A DNA stretch of 64,000 nucleotides from Cantharellus purpuraceus (lineage: Eukaryota; Basidiomycota; Agaricomycetes; Cantharellales; Hydnaceae), in the NCBI GenBank assembly GCA_025174535.1, contig JALBUN010000047.1, positions 1 through 64,000 on the forward strand. The letters are read 5' to 3'. Each line of letters starts with the position of its first letter. Positions within the stretch are counted from its first letter, which is position 1. The notes under the pieces were generated by a model, which saw nothing but the letters and a program-made list of their open reading frames with translations, was not told the origin of the DNA and ran no database searches. Made by a program: the position numbers and the translations under genes. This document shows positions 36,339 to 48,943 of this stretch, piece after piece.

Positions 36339-39300
36339 ATAAATCGAAGTTTACTTGCATGATCGATGATGATGGCGCTCCGTTACCATCTGCAGCACTG
36401 AATCCGGCACCGCCATACCTTCGCCACGCTCGCAAAGTTGTTTCATGTCGTCTCCGTGCTCTCGTGTATTATCCCCGTATTATCTATACTTGTGGTTGTA
36501 CAAAGGCACCTGGAATTTGAAGGTGTTCCACGTGATTACTGTATTTGGCTGTCAGGGCTCTAAGAGGAATTGGATAGAGCGGTTGGATGGGGCTTGGAAA
36601 TGTTAGGGACTCCACCAATACACTTTCGGAGATAAATTGCGCGGCCAATCAGTCATTCAATCGCCCCACCTTGTTCTAGTACCCATCACCGGTATCATAC
36701 AGATTACTACAGGAGCCAACAGACCTCTCGAAGATACAGTACACTCTTCCCCACTTGTGCATAATTCAGATGGTGTTTCGGATCTTGAGAGCCAATGAAT
36801 ACTCCCTTGCTGTTGGGAGTCCTTAAATCACATGCAGGCCCGGGAGACCCTAACGCACACTCCTTACATGTAGATTTCTATATAGGTGCCGGGTGTTCGT
36901 CAACCACGTCGTCGGTGGTGTCAGGGTCTAACCTTAACCCTTACCTAGTACTTGATTTCGACTGCGAAGCATGTTGGCATTTGTAATTACTGTTATTTCC
37001 CGCCCAATTCCTGGCCCAAAAACGGAGACAAAATGGGTTATCACAGACACCACAGCGAGTCTGTGATCATCCGAATCGGATCCAGGCCCTTTTTGATATA
37101 TGTACTTTGCAACTTTGACGGTGCTCGGGGCCCTCGCCGGCTGAGCGAGAAGAACGGAACCTAGGTACTACGAACCGGAACTGCCGCTTCCCGAGAGAAG
37201 CTTAATAATTCTTGACGCATGGGCGCCGCGGCAGTCAGACGGGAAGGCCAAGCGCCGAGTGTTCCATTGTATCCCGTCGGCGGTTTGAGCAAAGATGATT
37301 GGGCTATACAGCGTGCCCCACACATGACTAACAATGTGGCGGTAAACGCTGGTTGCACGCGTGTGTGTAATATATTACTCGTCTATAGATCAAACTCAGG
37401 CTCAGCGCGTAAACTCCCAACTGGAAATAGAATGCCCATCATGCTCTCAGGAAGCCTGAGCCGGCCAGGGGACCATTGTGTGTCTGTGTTAGCCGAGAGT
37501 GAACCCTGGAGCACCGGTGATCCGCTATATATGTATTCCCGAGTCGGACGTGTGTCATTCGTATATCTACTGTGGTCTCGAGCATCCCACCATATGTTTG
37601 ATGTCGGAACTTTGCCAATATTCTTCGAACCCTAGTTTCATCTCCAGTTGTACAGGACAACCTGATACCATACCAATGCGGACAGAGAAGGTGACGGTTG
37701 TATAGGCAGCGAGCGGTAATGAGTGTTTGACGAGCCATCTATACCATCACCCATCTTGTAATCGCCAGTCGCTCAGGAGATGTGTCTTACCTTGTATATA
37801 ACAAAGACGTTTGATGGATACGCTGTCTATCGTTGTGAAAGAACACGAACATTAGAAGATACGGATGATCAGAATCATCACACAGAGGAAGCTATACTTT
37901 CGGAAGCCAACGAGGATAACCATAATCTGATTAACCTACCTTCGGAGATAAATGAAGAGGACTTGGGGGGTTGCGTAGATGGACGTGATGTCTGTCGCCG
38001 TATGACCCGACAATCTAGATCGTTGCAAGAGACGGGTGATCAGATCCATTACACCGGAAGCGCCAATGCTACCTTCGGAGATCAATCACGGAAACAGTGA
38101 CTTTAGGGGGTTACGTAGCATCTGGATCACTACTTGCTCTTCTTTCTTGCCGAGCGGGAGGAAAAGACCGCAAACACACAAGATATTGATTTAACGAGCC
38201 AATCCCTGGAGGCGAAAATACAGTCAGCGACATCTGAATCCACACGTCAAATTCAATATCAAGAAACGCCACACCCCTCAATCAAATAGCGGCGATTGAG
38301 GGGGCACTCACCGCCACAGTCCCATGTGTGAATAGTGGTGGCTGCAAGCCTTCGTCAGCGTGGCTTAGACTGCATTTATCCATGGGGATAGGAGTCTCCA
38401 AGAGGATGCGCTCAAGGAAACGTGCCAGTCTGAACGAAACCAGAGGAGAACTCTTGGCATTGAAGCCCTCTGGGACCTATGTCGTGGCAGATGTTTCCTT
38501 CTTCTGCGTAGTTTCGCTGTCACCTGGCTTGCTTCTCAAACAACAAAACGACATACATAAATGAAGACAGTGATTGTGAAACTTCCCGAGGTCCTGATGG
38601 CTTTTTAATATGAAGGAGCTGTGCAAAACAAAGAGTGCAATCAAAGCGCTGACTTGTTTCTACGGAGATCTCCTGGCGCGTGAGGAGTCAAAATGGAGCA
38701 TATCCCTCGTGTCCCGCCGGCGTCCGGCACTCTCCATCCATATTTGAGTTGGGACACAACGTGAGTGACGTGACCGTCACTCTGTGCTGATTATCCCGGC
38801 TTTAGCGTTCATGATCACTGGCAACATGTATGACCCTGACCGCAATGACACGAGCTCAGTGTGGCTGATATTAGCAGATCTGGTCGCCTCTGCCAGTTGG
38901 TCCCATCATCACTATGTGAGCCTTTGGTGCGACACCGGGCAATGCGCCATTCACCCGGCGTTCAATCTCCAACATTGACCGTTTTGGAGCTGGCGTGGAT
39001 GTGCGCCAAGGGTCTAACACTGGCAGTGTCATCGGTGTATCCGTTGAGGCGGTGACCAATGACTGCGCAGTAGCCACGCTTGATGGCATATTGCTTCGGG
39101 GTTGCCAAATTCCACAGTTCTTACAGACGTATCTTTGTTGTAGTTGACCCCTGTGCTTTGTCAGGCATTTCTGAGAGGTTCATGTGCATGGATCTATTCC
39201 GAGTACTTCTTAGTAGCCGCCCGACCTGCGATTCTCGAAGCCGCATGGCATTGACCCCATCGGGTCAGGGTTGGATGCCAGACTCCAACTCACCTCAATG

Positions 39301-39492
39301 CAGCGACCCGGATCTCCAGGCCGACCTCTGCGAGATCTCTCGTTTTTCCGGTGGCTGGTGGCGATGATAGTGATGATCGAGCAATCAGACTCACAGTCAT
39401 GAGCGTTGATGCTATGCTACAGAAGGTCGCATGTCGCCTGTGTATAAAAACCGCCCCGCACCTGATCCCCCTTCACTCTATATTGTATCATC
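36339..39492. other. Long intergenic stretch, no gene recognised
   Basis: No domain-bearing frame was found. Around 37850-38120 an imperfect repeat occurs twice (GATCAGA-ATCA, CTACCTTCGGAGAT, then GGGGGTTRCGTAG), about 150 bases apart, in an open plus-strand frame without a recognised domain. The right end contains the TATA box of the next gene. Confidence 0.4.
39443..39450 (+). promoter_or_regulatory. TATA box of the fatty-acid hydroxylase-like gene
   Basis: TATAAAAA lies 43 bases upstream of the ATG at 39493, a plausible core-promoter place for a fungal gene with a short leader. Confidence 0.5.
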
Positions 39493-41029
39493 ATGGTCGC
39501 TAATAACACGACGTTAACGGCGCCTTTCTTCGAGTTTCAGCCCGCTCCTGTATATTCCGAGTCGCTCAATGTCAAGCATTCTTTCTGGTTGCCGAGCACA
39601 ACGCACCTCATCCAGGCATTTTTGGTAAAATTGCTATGAGCTCCCACGATGGCCCTTGGCTTCACTGACGGCTCACTATCTATCAGATCGTCTGTTTCCT
39701 GTCTTTATTATCCGTTGGCTATGTTGAGGTGTGTGACATCAATTTCACATTTCCTGAGAGCTGTCTCATCTCCCGACTAGGTTTCATATCGAGTACTGCG
39801 GTACCACTATCGAAATGGAAAGCTCAAGCGCTATTTCCCACTTCCCACCAACCGCGAGTACACTTCGGTACGAGATTCTCCTGAAATTTCAGAGAACTTA
39901 ACGCTAAGTTCTCAACAGAACCTCATTAACGCAGTGGCATTCATTTCCCCCGCCGTTTATCTCTATTATTTCTACCTCAACCCCACACTGGATCCAAACG
40001 CAGCGTGGCTTTCTCCTGCCAAAGCAATGTCCTACAGATTCAACCCAATCGAGATCCTCGTGTATCTCGTCGGCTACATGTTCATGCAGTTAGTTCTTCT
40101 TCCTCCCACAAGCTGACCGCATCTATTGTTGACTATACCTCCCATGCATCTTACGTTCCCTCAGTGACACCATGTTTTACTACATGCACACGCACGCGCA
40201 CGCGGACAAATGGATGTACAAGATGACGCATGCGCTGCATCATGAGTACACCCATGAAATGAACTTGTTCACCACAGCGTAGGTTTCCTGATTAAGCAGT
40301 CCCCTGCGAGACCGTCATTAAATTGTTCTCTCATATCGCAGATATGCTGAGGCCTTCGAGAACTTCTATCAGACTGGTGGGTTTATCTGGTTATTAACGT
40401 GCTGGAGGATTTACACGGCGCGTAGGAACACCATGGGCGATTTGGACCGCCATCTCTTCCCACAACTTCTGGCTTCTTAATTTGCCCCTCTCTCTTAATC
40501 TCACCACCACAAGTGAGTGTTGAGCGTCGGTGACTTGCCTGTTCCTAGAGTAACATTCCCTCCACAGTTCTAGGTCACAGTGGCTTTAAGGCACACCCGT
40601 ACGTATCATCACAGCAGTTCTCTTGGCAATGTTGATCAGTAGACTACCGATCATAGGTACTTTGCGCATCTTAATCCGGTGCTTTACATCGTCCAGAAGC
40701 TCTTCGGCGCTAACCTGTACGTTTCTCCTCTTCCGCCCGATATATAATAAGGCAGGCTTACTCATGCATTGCGATTCCCTGCCAGCCTGACCCCTTCGGA
40801 TCATCAAGCGCACCACAGCCTTCGACGGTCCAATTACGGACTATATTTCCGTTGGCAAGACAAGTGGCATGGCACGTACCAGCGCGCCAACATGCCGTCA
40901 TATTCTGTTGAGTATTGGACCAAGCTCATCAAGAATGGGTCGTATCAGGCTCACGGCAAGGCGGCTGCATTTGACGGCAAGCGCAAGAAGATTCAGCTCC
41001 ACTACGAGGAGACTGGGTGGGGCTTCTGA
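39493..41029 (+). CDS. Fatty-acid hydroxylase/sterol desaturase family enzyme
   Basis: This is an integral membrane di-iron enzyme of the fatty-acid hydroxylase superfamily (sterol C-4/C-5 and sphingolipid hydroxylases). The histidine clusters are visible: HTHAH in YYMHTHAHADKW, HALHHEYTH, and HQAHH in LTPSDHQAHHSLRRSN. VLGHSGFKAHP adds further His residues. Two or three hydrophobic regions precede and separate them (NAVAFISPAVYLYYFYLNP, IEILVYLVGYMFM). About nine exons are used, for example MVANNTTLTAPFFEFQP first, then IVCFLSLLSVGYVE/VSYRVLRYHYR, KAHP/YFAHLNPVLYIVQ and FGAN/LTPSDHQAH. The last exon ends HYEETGWGF at 41029. The length, about 320 residues, fits the family. Which lipid it acts on cannot be told; it lacks a cytochrome b5 domain. 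Confidence 0.87.
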
Positions 41030-43463
41030 TTGCATCATTGCAGTATCCCCTATGGATATGATGAATGAGACCTGGAGTCTACGTTCTTTCTGACATCACA
41101 TCACACTCATTTCATTGTGCGATTATTATTATTTTCCAGACAATATAGCTATGGGGTCAATGTATCCATGCACGAGGTTTCCCCCGTAGGTCGCTCCTCC
41201 AATGCAGGTTGCGCACCAGGTCCGGGCTTGACGCAACCGGCGCGGCACCGAGGGCATAATATGTATCCTACTTATTTGAAGTTCACTACCTTAGTGCCAG
41301 CTCTGCGACACGTTCATAGCTATCATCAAATTTTTAAATGAAGATAGTTGCTTCACATGCTCATCTAGGCGGGGCCATGGAGATAGATTTTGACATGATA
41401 ATCGTTCTTATGATGTGAAGATGGCCAGCGAAAGCCTTGTTGCCGACTTCTCATGAGGCTGAAGAGAAGTCTGATGGTTCCTTCGGCAGCATCATACAGT
41501 TAAAATTTGTACACCTTAAGTACCTGGCCCCTTGTCGTGGCATTCAAACCAGAAGGTCTAAACGGGCAACGCTCCCCTCATTTATGTGCACTCTTGAAAC
41601 TTGTTAATGCGCTTTGTTGTTTGGATACCTACATAGCTTTTAGTCAAGGTCACTGCATCACGCTTGTCCCTATGCACGTAGATTCTGGGTAAATTATCAG
41701 CATCCTTGGTGGGATCGACCCGAGGCGGATCAAGATCCATAACGCATCATACAAGAACTTTACGCAGATTGATTTCAACGCTCACTGCCACAATGTTTGC
41801 GAGGCAAGATATCGCCTGATTGATCTCGCAGCTGGATACAAGCTTGAAAAATACCAAGTCACCCGAACCGGGCTATTGAATCCATCCGAAATAATTCCAA
41901 GTGGCAGAGTGGCATTGTGATGCCCTTCAAGTTTGAACTTCGGGCCACATCCCATCCGCCGCACTTCCCTCAAAATAACGCATAGGACTTTTGTATCTCT
42001 GAAACTAGCCATAATTTCACCTAAATGGCACCCAGCTACAGCTCCTGTGTGCTACGACCCCATGTCCTAAAAAGTTGGTATATAATCCATGTCTTGCTTA
42101 ACAGCTCAACAGACTCTTGCCGGGCATTGTTCTTATAATGTATTGCTGGGCGATTGTGCTGCTGCTTCACAGCTGCAATATTACGATCAGAAGCCCAAGG
42201 ATATTAACATGCAGTGTTGATACAAAATACATACTTGAAGCTCACTCCCATGGCAGGTTAGCTTGTCCAGACCTCTAAGCATAATTAGAGGCCAAGGAAT
42301 CCTATGCACGCTCCTGTGGCAGGTCAGTAGTGGATACGTCAAAATGGAATGGGACAAGGAACTCAAAGTTATAATTTTGCAAAGGTTCGACACCTCAACA
42401 ATGATCTGCTTTTCTAGCCCAACTTCAATCAGACATACATCAAGCAAAAAGACATGGTCTACCAAGTAAGACAATGTATCCTCATTGTCTAAACCATTCA
42501 TGATACTGTTGGCTTTACTGACGATCATTTGACTGTTGAGCCCCTCCAATCCCACAGTCCCACAGTCTAGCTCTTACATTGGGTCCGCCCCAATAGAAAC
42601 GGATACAACCGGTAAAAAAAAAAAAAAAAAGACGCTTCAGTGACGTTTACTGTCCTTGCAGGTCCCATCATCCGGAATGATATCCACCGGGATTCTATTT
42701 GCTGGTGCCGAGAGAAGACTTGATGAAAAAAGCACCTGATGTGCCACTGATCAACGTCTGGATAGAAAGAAAGAGGGAAAGGGAATTTCCATAGATGAGG
42801 TGCGAACACTGATAACTCTCATATTCGAGACCCCACCAAGTTAGAATCTCATTTCGGCAGCTATGACACACGCACTAGGAAGGCTCTCGCCCTGCTTTGG
42901 GTCCTGAACATGCCGGTGCGGTCCTGCAGGGACGAGGCCGACGACATGGGTAACTTATACAGGGTGATACCAGCTGTCAGCCTGGGTAGGCTGATCCGTC
43001 ACACATGCGCGAAAGGGATCAATGTGTCCAGAAACCCTGTAGTGAGGAAAAGGCTGTTAACAAGGAGATGGCACAACCCAGTGCTGATGCATAGACCAAG
43101 TGTGCCTTGAATTCGAGACGCTTATGCCCGAATAAGCGGTCGCAATAATTCCTGATTTACGGAATGCGCCCTAGGACTACGGCATCTATGAGCGTTGGCA
43201 GCTATAAGAAATGGACCACCGGCAGCACTAGAAGCGGTGTCACGCCCTTCACGCAAGTTCAAACACCGCTTTAAGGCTAAGCAGCCCTTTTGTGCTCCGC
43301 TCTTTTCTAGTCGATAGAGCATACTAGACGTCCTTCCTACTCTTCTCTATTCTCTCTTGTACAATTACTCTCATTTCGCCTCCTTGGGAGAACGTGTTTA
43401 CTCTAGCCCGCCCCTTTACTCGACAACTAGGTCAAACAACGCGAGCTGCGCACAACAGGGACG
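41030..43463. other. Long intergenic stretch, no gene recognised
   Basis: No coding structure could be supported. A run of 17 A lies at 42614-42630. The right end is the promoter side of the casein kinase gene. Open frames such as 42187-42555 (-) lack any domain. Confidence 0.4.
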
Positions 43464-45567
43464 ATGACTACCCATGTTATTGCAAGCTCGCAATATCATG
43501 GAGCACATTCTTCAGGCGGCAGCGTTGTGGGGACACATTTCAAGTGCGTGTATAAGCTTCCAGTGACGATGTGATGTATCTGATCTAGTGTAATAGGGTA
43601 GGGAAGAAAATTGGCGAGGGCAGCTTTGGCGTTGTCTTTGAGGGTTAGTAGCGCTGTTTTGATCTCTTTCAGCCTCCTGAACCTTCCATACAGGGACCAA
43701 TCTTTTGAACGGGGCCCCAGTGGGTATGTAGCTCAGTCACCCCTCAGGCGGTCTTGTCTCACTCCTATTTCCAGCCATAAAGTTCGAGCCGCGCAAGAGC
43801 GATGCGCCCCAGCTCAGAGACGAATACCGGGCCTACAAGACATTGGCTGGAACACGTGTGTATCCCGCGTCTGCGTTCCATGTCGTGCCCTCTCTTGACA
43901 TTCCATCTCCAGCCGGAATCCCGCAGGTGCATCACTTTGGCCAAGAAGGCCTCCACAACGTGCTTGTGATCGACCTGTTTGGACCCAATCTCGAAGATCT
44001 GTTTGACATGTGCGGTCGCAAGTTTAGCGTCAAGTGCGTGTGCATGTTGGCGCGGCAAATGGTGCGTTGATTGGGCAGGAGTGTGGTGGAACATGCATTC
44101 TCCGCGCATCCCTGTCTTTCGGATCTGATTGAACTTGTGTAGCTTACTCGCGTACAAGCGATCCACGACAAGTCCCTCATCTACCGCGACATCAAACCGG
44201 ACAATTTTCTGATCGGCGCTCCAGGCACAAAGAGCGCAAACACCATCTACGTAATCGGTGCGCCGTTGTGTATCGCGGTTTCATGTTCATCTTGTCATAC
44301 TTTCCCCTCCGTTCAGATTTTGGCATGGCGAAACATTACCGCGACCCCAAAACGAAACAACATATTCCGTATCGCGAGCGCAAGTCGCTGTCTGGTACCG
44401 CACGTTATATGAGTATTAATACCCATCTGGGGCGAGGTTTGCATTTTGTGGTTTACTCCTTAGTTTCTTCTTGTCTCATCTGAACTGGCAGAGCAATCAC
44501 GCCGCGATGACCTCGAAGGGCTTGGGCACGTTTTCATGTACTTTCTTCGCGGCGGCCTCCCGTGGCAAGGCTTGAAAGCCGCGACCAACAAGCAGAAGTA
44601 TGAGAAGATAGGTGAGAAGAAACAGAACACGCCTATTTTGGACCTGTGTGAGGGCTTTCCGGGTGTGTGGTTAGTATCCATTTTGTTTCTCCATTGCTAA
44701 TGTTTTCTCTCCATCACCAGAGGAATTCGCAATTTATATGAATTATGTACGCAAACTCGGTTTTGAGGAGCAACCCGACTACGAATTTCTACGCGAGCTG
44801 TTCGCCAAGGTGCTGAAAACTAACGGAGACCATGAGGATGGCATGTTTGACTGGGTCCTGCTGAACGGCGGCAAGGGGTGGGAGGCTGGCAACGTGAGTG
44901 ATTAACAGTTCACAGCACCATATAGTCATTCATCCATCGTTTTTAATACATCCAGACAAACTCTAGCCTTCTTGCCCAGGCCCATGCCAACTCGCCTGCA
45001 CCCCGTGAGCGCGAGCGCGATCGTGACCGCCGCCATCGCACACGCGACCGTGAACGGGACCGTGACCGCAACGACATTGTCACTCCTCTTGCTATCCCGT
45101 CACCTCTCGCTCTGCCCTCACCTGCCGCTGTCGGTACTTCAAAACGCAAACCGTCCGTGCCGGGGACGGGCGCCCATCTGGGAGGAAGCGCTGTGGCGCT
45201 GGCGCCGCAGTCCCGACGAGCTTCAGGCATGGTGAATGGACCCGGCACTATGACGGGGACTACTACTGGGACCGGGACCGGGACCGGGGTGAGTGGGACA
45301 GGGGCGCACCCATATGCTGTGGCAGCTGCCGGTGGGCATATGCGAGGTGCAAGTCAAGGGCAGGGACAGGGTCGCTATGGATACTTTGGGGAGGCGAATG
45401 GTACTGGACGGAGGGTTGTGCAAGATTCGGGGATGATGAATGTGAATGGAGCGCCGGCGGCGATCGGGATGGGGATGGAGACGACGAGGGAAATGGGCGT
45501 GCAGGATGGAGAGAGGGAGGAGCGCGATGAGGGGAAGGGCTTTTTGGGGGTGTTGTGTTGTCGATGA
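43464..45567 (+). CDS. Casein kinase 1, YCK-like, with C-terminal di-cysteine
   Basis: This is a Ser/Thr kinase of the casein kinase 1 family. The glycine loop [14 protein letters not shown], the VAIKFEPR lysine and the catalytic loop [12 protein letters not shown] are present. So are [10 protein letters not shown] and the CK1 signature [20 protein letters not shown] with [18 protein letters not shown]. The N-lobe is split by short introns, the first with donor GTGCGTG after GTHFK. The kinase domain ends near [12 protein letters not shown]. The tail of about 190 residues is low complexity: an Arg/Asp/Glu run ([19 protein letters not shown]), a Gly/Thr run, then FLGVLCCR at the end. A C-terminal Cys pair is the palmitoylation site of yeast Yck1/Yck2, which places them at the plasma membrane, so I infer a membrane-bound role. 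This is probably an essential housekeeping kinase. Confidence 0.93.
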
Positions 45568-46159
45568 CAGGTTGTGTTTGTGGGGCGATGGTGAGTTGTT
45601 GGTATTTCCATGGTTTTGTTGGCTAATAGGATTGAACAGGAAAGGAGCGCTGTCTATCTCTCGTCAACACTATACGCGTCAATACCGCTCAATTGTCGTT
45701 TTTCCATACCGCTGAATTACCCTGGTCTTCAATACCGCCGTATTCATATCCTACACCATACCGTGGCAGCGCACCGCCCCGCACACCTCTCAGCACACCG
45801 TGCTTCTGGTGTTTACGTTTGCTTCTGCACTCCTTTCTCTCCTTTCTTCAGCCAGTGACGACCATCTCACGTTCTTCTTCATATCCGTATAGTCTGCATC
45901 TGTCTTCACGCCCTCCCCAGACCCGTTTATCTTACATGCAGCACTTGTGTTTCCTGTCCCATATATTTTTGTGTGCACGCAGGACCGACTTTTGTATAAA
46001 TACGAACGTACGTAGAAATATCCACTCGTATTCGTCGTGATATCGCCACGCGCTGTGGCGGGCCGACGGAACTTGTACGTGACGTCACGTTGACTATATA
46101 TGACACGGGATCGTTCTCACCATGCCAGAACCTCTGCAAACGTCTTGTCTCTTTCCGCC
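45568..46159. other. Intergenic, promoter of the next gene
   Basis: No gene is recognised. TATA-like sequences lie near 45994 (GTATAAATA) and 46094 (CTATATATG) ahead of the small gene starting at 46160. Confidence 0.4.
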
Positions 46160-47033
46160 ATGTTCCTTCCTCGTCTCCGCCCCTTGGCCACCACCCGCCT
46201 CTCCCCCGCAATCGTAGCTCAGCTACACACTACGCTCCCTGTTGTGGCCGACTCTGCATCGTATGGGAAGAAGGCAACGGGAGGGACAAAGGCTGAGGCC
46301 GACGTCAAGACAGAGACGACGACGTTGACGTACATGTATACAAAACAGCAAGACGAGACACCCGAGCCGCGCGTGTCGCATGCGGGAACGCGCACCTATG
46401 TCGTGGCGCCGAAGGACTCTGCGTCGTACGACGTCCCGGGCGGTGAGCACGATGCGCATGTTTTATTTTTCTGTCTGGTGTGTGTGGGGGAGATAAGGCT
46501 GATGGTGACGGTGCGTGTATGCAGGGGCCTACGGGTCGTCGGATCCGTACCTCACTCCGCCCAGTACGCCTGCGCCCCAGACGTCTGCGCCTGCGTCGAC
46601 AGCCCCGGGCGCTGCCCACCCCAACACGACTGCGCGCGTTCCTCATTATCCTGTATGGCTAACCGTGGTGAACGGCCTTTTGTCATGAGCACTGATATCT
46701 ACTATTGTTTAGGACGGCGTCGGGGAGAGCGCTGCCGTGCGATTTCGGTAGGTCTTGCGCTCGTTTTATGCATAGTGTTCCGTGTACCCTATACGTTCCT
46801 CGACATTGACGTGTTCATTCTTCCTTCCTTCTCGAACCCTTTTATTTCACTTTCACACGCTTAGCACCGCCCCTGGTGCGATGCACACCCGCGGCGGGTC
46901 TGACGGCGGGCTGGACCTTATGGACACGTCAAAGTCTGCGGATAGCGTGTCCACGTTGGCAGCTCGCAACCTGCCCCCCAGCGATGAGGGTGGGAGACGT
47001 GGCAATAGCGAGGCGTGGAAATACAGAAAGTGA
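46160..47033 (+). CDS. Small conserved Agaricomycete protein, probably mitochondrial
   Basis: I recognise this as a common hypothetical protein of mushroom-type fungi but know no function. The start, MFLPRLRPLATTRLSPAIVA, is Arg-rich, lacks acidic residues and looks like a mitochondrial targeting sequence (inference). Conserved parts are RTYVVAPKDSASYDVPGGAY, DPYLTPPSTP, DGVGESAAVRFR and APGAMHTRGGSDGGLDLMD. The C-terminus reads SEAWKYRK. Exons join in frame at VPGG/AYGSS (donor GTGAGC at 46442), PHYP/DGVGE and VRFR/TAPGA. The mature protein of about 200 residues is hydrophilic and Pro/Ser/Thr-rich with little predicted fold. Confidence 0.7.
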
Positions 47034-47910
47034 TGTTTTGCTGGGATGAGGGTGTGCTGTGTTTCGAGGTGGGTCAGGTCCTTGGGCTCTTCTTGTTGGT
47101 GGTATAGACAACTGACTGGATGACAGTACGTACGGGGGATAGGGTGGGTTATCCGTGTAGGAGTAGTGTAGATCATTACCGAAGTTTCGAAGAATCGCAT
47201 TGTAAATCAATTCTATTTCCGAGCAAGGGAAGGCATTGTGCCATATTTGTGTGGATAACCGTGTTATATGCGGTATTGTGTTTGCTGCTTGTAGATCAGC
47301 GCCACGGCGGAACCATGCATTCATTAATGCGCACAATTGGCTACGTCCTTGCCGTATCGTCAGTCACCAGGTGTGGTACTTATATACAATGGTTCTGTCG
47401 TTGTCGGGGACATTCCCTCGTCTGCTACCCCTTGGATGCGGCCTCCTTCCTGAACCGAACACTGCGTATATCATGCCAAGCGAGACAGCCCTGTGCGCGG
47501 TTAGGAGTATCCCTCATCGCATCACTGACTCTGTGTTATGGTGACCATTGGCCTTCGGAACAGCACAGGCGTATATCCTTTTCTTAACTGGAACTCACAG
47601 GGTTGTGGGCTCCTATGCTATGCATCATGCAAAATGAGTCCACGTCCGTCGTCTCACTGTGCACGGTGCATAAGCGTGGGGGATCCGTAATCCTATGGTG
47701 CACGTTGGAGAAATGGCGAGCGCGAGAGGTTGCGAGTTGGATCGGCATCAGTGAGGGGTGGGTACCGTCGGTCTATTCATGGGTAGAGCGGAAAGGAAAA
47801 GGCTCTCAATGGCATAGTCTCCTTCTCCAGGAGAAGGTCAAGGCTAGGGCACGCTTTTTGAAGGACCCAATCCCTCCCCGCCTCGATGGGTTCGTAACGC
47901 TTGCGCACTA
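47034..47910. other. Intergenic, no gene recognised
   Basis: An open frame at 47603-47911 (+) has a helix-turn-helix-like stretch (REVASWIGISEGWVPSVYSW), but I could not support a transposase. Otherwise nothing is seen. Confidence 0.35.
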
Positions 47911-48410
47911 GAGGGGTGTCCACAGGCAATTACTGGGCCAACCACCCGAATATCAAGGAGCGCCTTTTGAGATCTCATAATAATGGTCATTCCGGTCATT
48001 CTTGCAACCAGTGTCTAAGAGGAAGAGCGCACATTAGCGCAACCATCAAGGGACACTAGCATAGCCTCCTCCAGAATATGTGTAGACATGGAGACAGCTG
48101 GACAATGCGGTTTTGACCTCGACCGGATCGCAAACGTGCAAGAGCTGGCTGGGGAGGCAAGGGTCAGCCTGGAGGTAGGCTACTCAATTCAGCAGTGATG
48201 CATGCTCTCTCAGGGAAGGCTTATTATATGCCACCCGCGCCTGTACCACCTGTCTTCTGATGGGGACCTCATATAATACTTTGTTGGAGGACAACTGTTG
48301 TGTGACGCATGGGTCGCTATAGAACTAGCCTTTGGAGAAAACGGAACCTTATTCTTGTGGTGCCTTCTATTCATTCCAAGCTTGTTCATAGTGCAATTAT
48401 ATATAAAAAA
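47911..48410. repeat. Dispersed repeat F, copy 1
   Basis: This copy begins GAGGGGTGTC and ends in an A-rich stretch after TGCAATTATAT. It is largely alignable to 58910-59426, with small indels and many C/T and G/A differences. Shared landmarks include CCAACCACCCGAATATCAAGG, CTACTCAATTCAGCAGTGATG, CACCCGCGCCTGTACCACCT and GTGTGACGCATGGGTCGCTA. The A-rich 3' end suggests a non-LTR or processed-copy origin, but no tRNA-like head was found. Confidence 0.8.
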
Positions 48411-48943
48411 TTTTCCAAGAGGCGCTGGCCGCAATTATGCGCCATAGTAGCATCCCCACCAGAGTGATTCTGACGATGGATAGCTCAGACCCCCCCTCCC
48501 CCTTATGTTCCAGGAGCTGTAGAAGATACCACTGAGAGTCATGAGGAAGAACAAGCTTTTGAGGACCTGTTTAGTAAGCTAGGAGTGAGAATATATATTT
48601 GAGCTTACAAGTCACATTTTGTCCAGTTTGCCAGCCAAAACTTCATATCAGGATACCAGCATGTGTTACCCAATCCATGTCTATGATAAATGACATCAGT
48701 GCACCACCAGCAATTGCTAAGGATCCATCCATGTGCCCCACTTCAGAGCAGGTTACTTCAGTTCTCACTCCCACCCCTGCACATCTGCCAGCCATTGGGC
48801 TGGCAGTTGATGCCAAGGTGTGCTCAAAAAGAATGCATGATGAACAAGATCTCTTTGAGGAGAGTGATGACAAATCAGTTACATAAACTAAGACCTGATC
48901 AGGCAGATGTAAGGCAGGCAAGGCAACAAAGTTACACTCAAGT
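48411..48943. other. Unassigned stretch before the LTR cluster
   Basis: A plus-strand frame from 48599 (TSEQVTSVLTPTPAHLPAIG, MHDEQDLFEESDDKSV) reads like a coding fragment of an old transposon or gene, but no family is recognised. It stops just before the family-B LTR. Confidence 0.3.

Noticed and set aside
42660..43110. Stretch with EVRTLITLIFET that recalls a P450 I-helix
   Set aside because: Many stops, no ExxR or haem motif nearby; the similarity is too short.
47603..47911. Helix-turn-helix-like frame (REVASWIGISEGWVPSVYSW), possible mariner-type transposase
   Set aside because: No DDE/D motif and no terminal inverted repeats.
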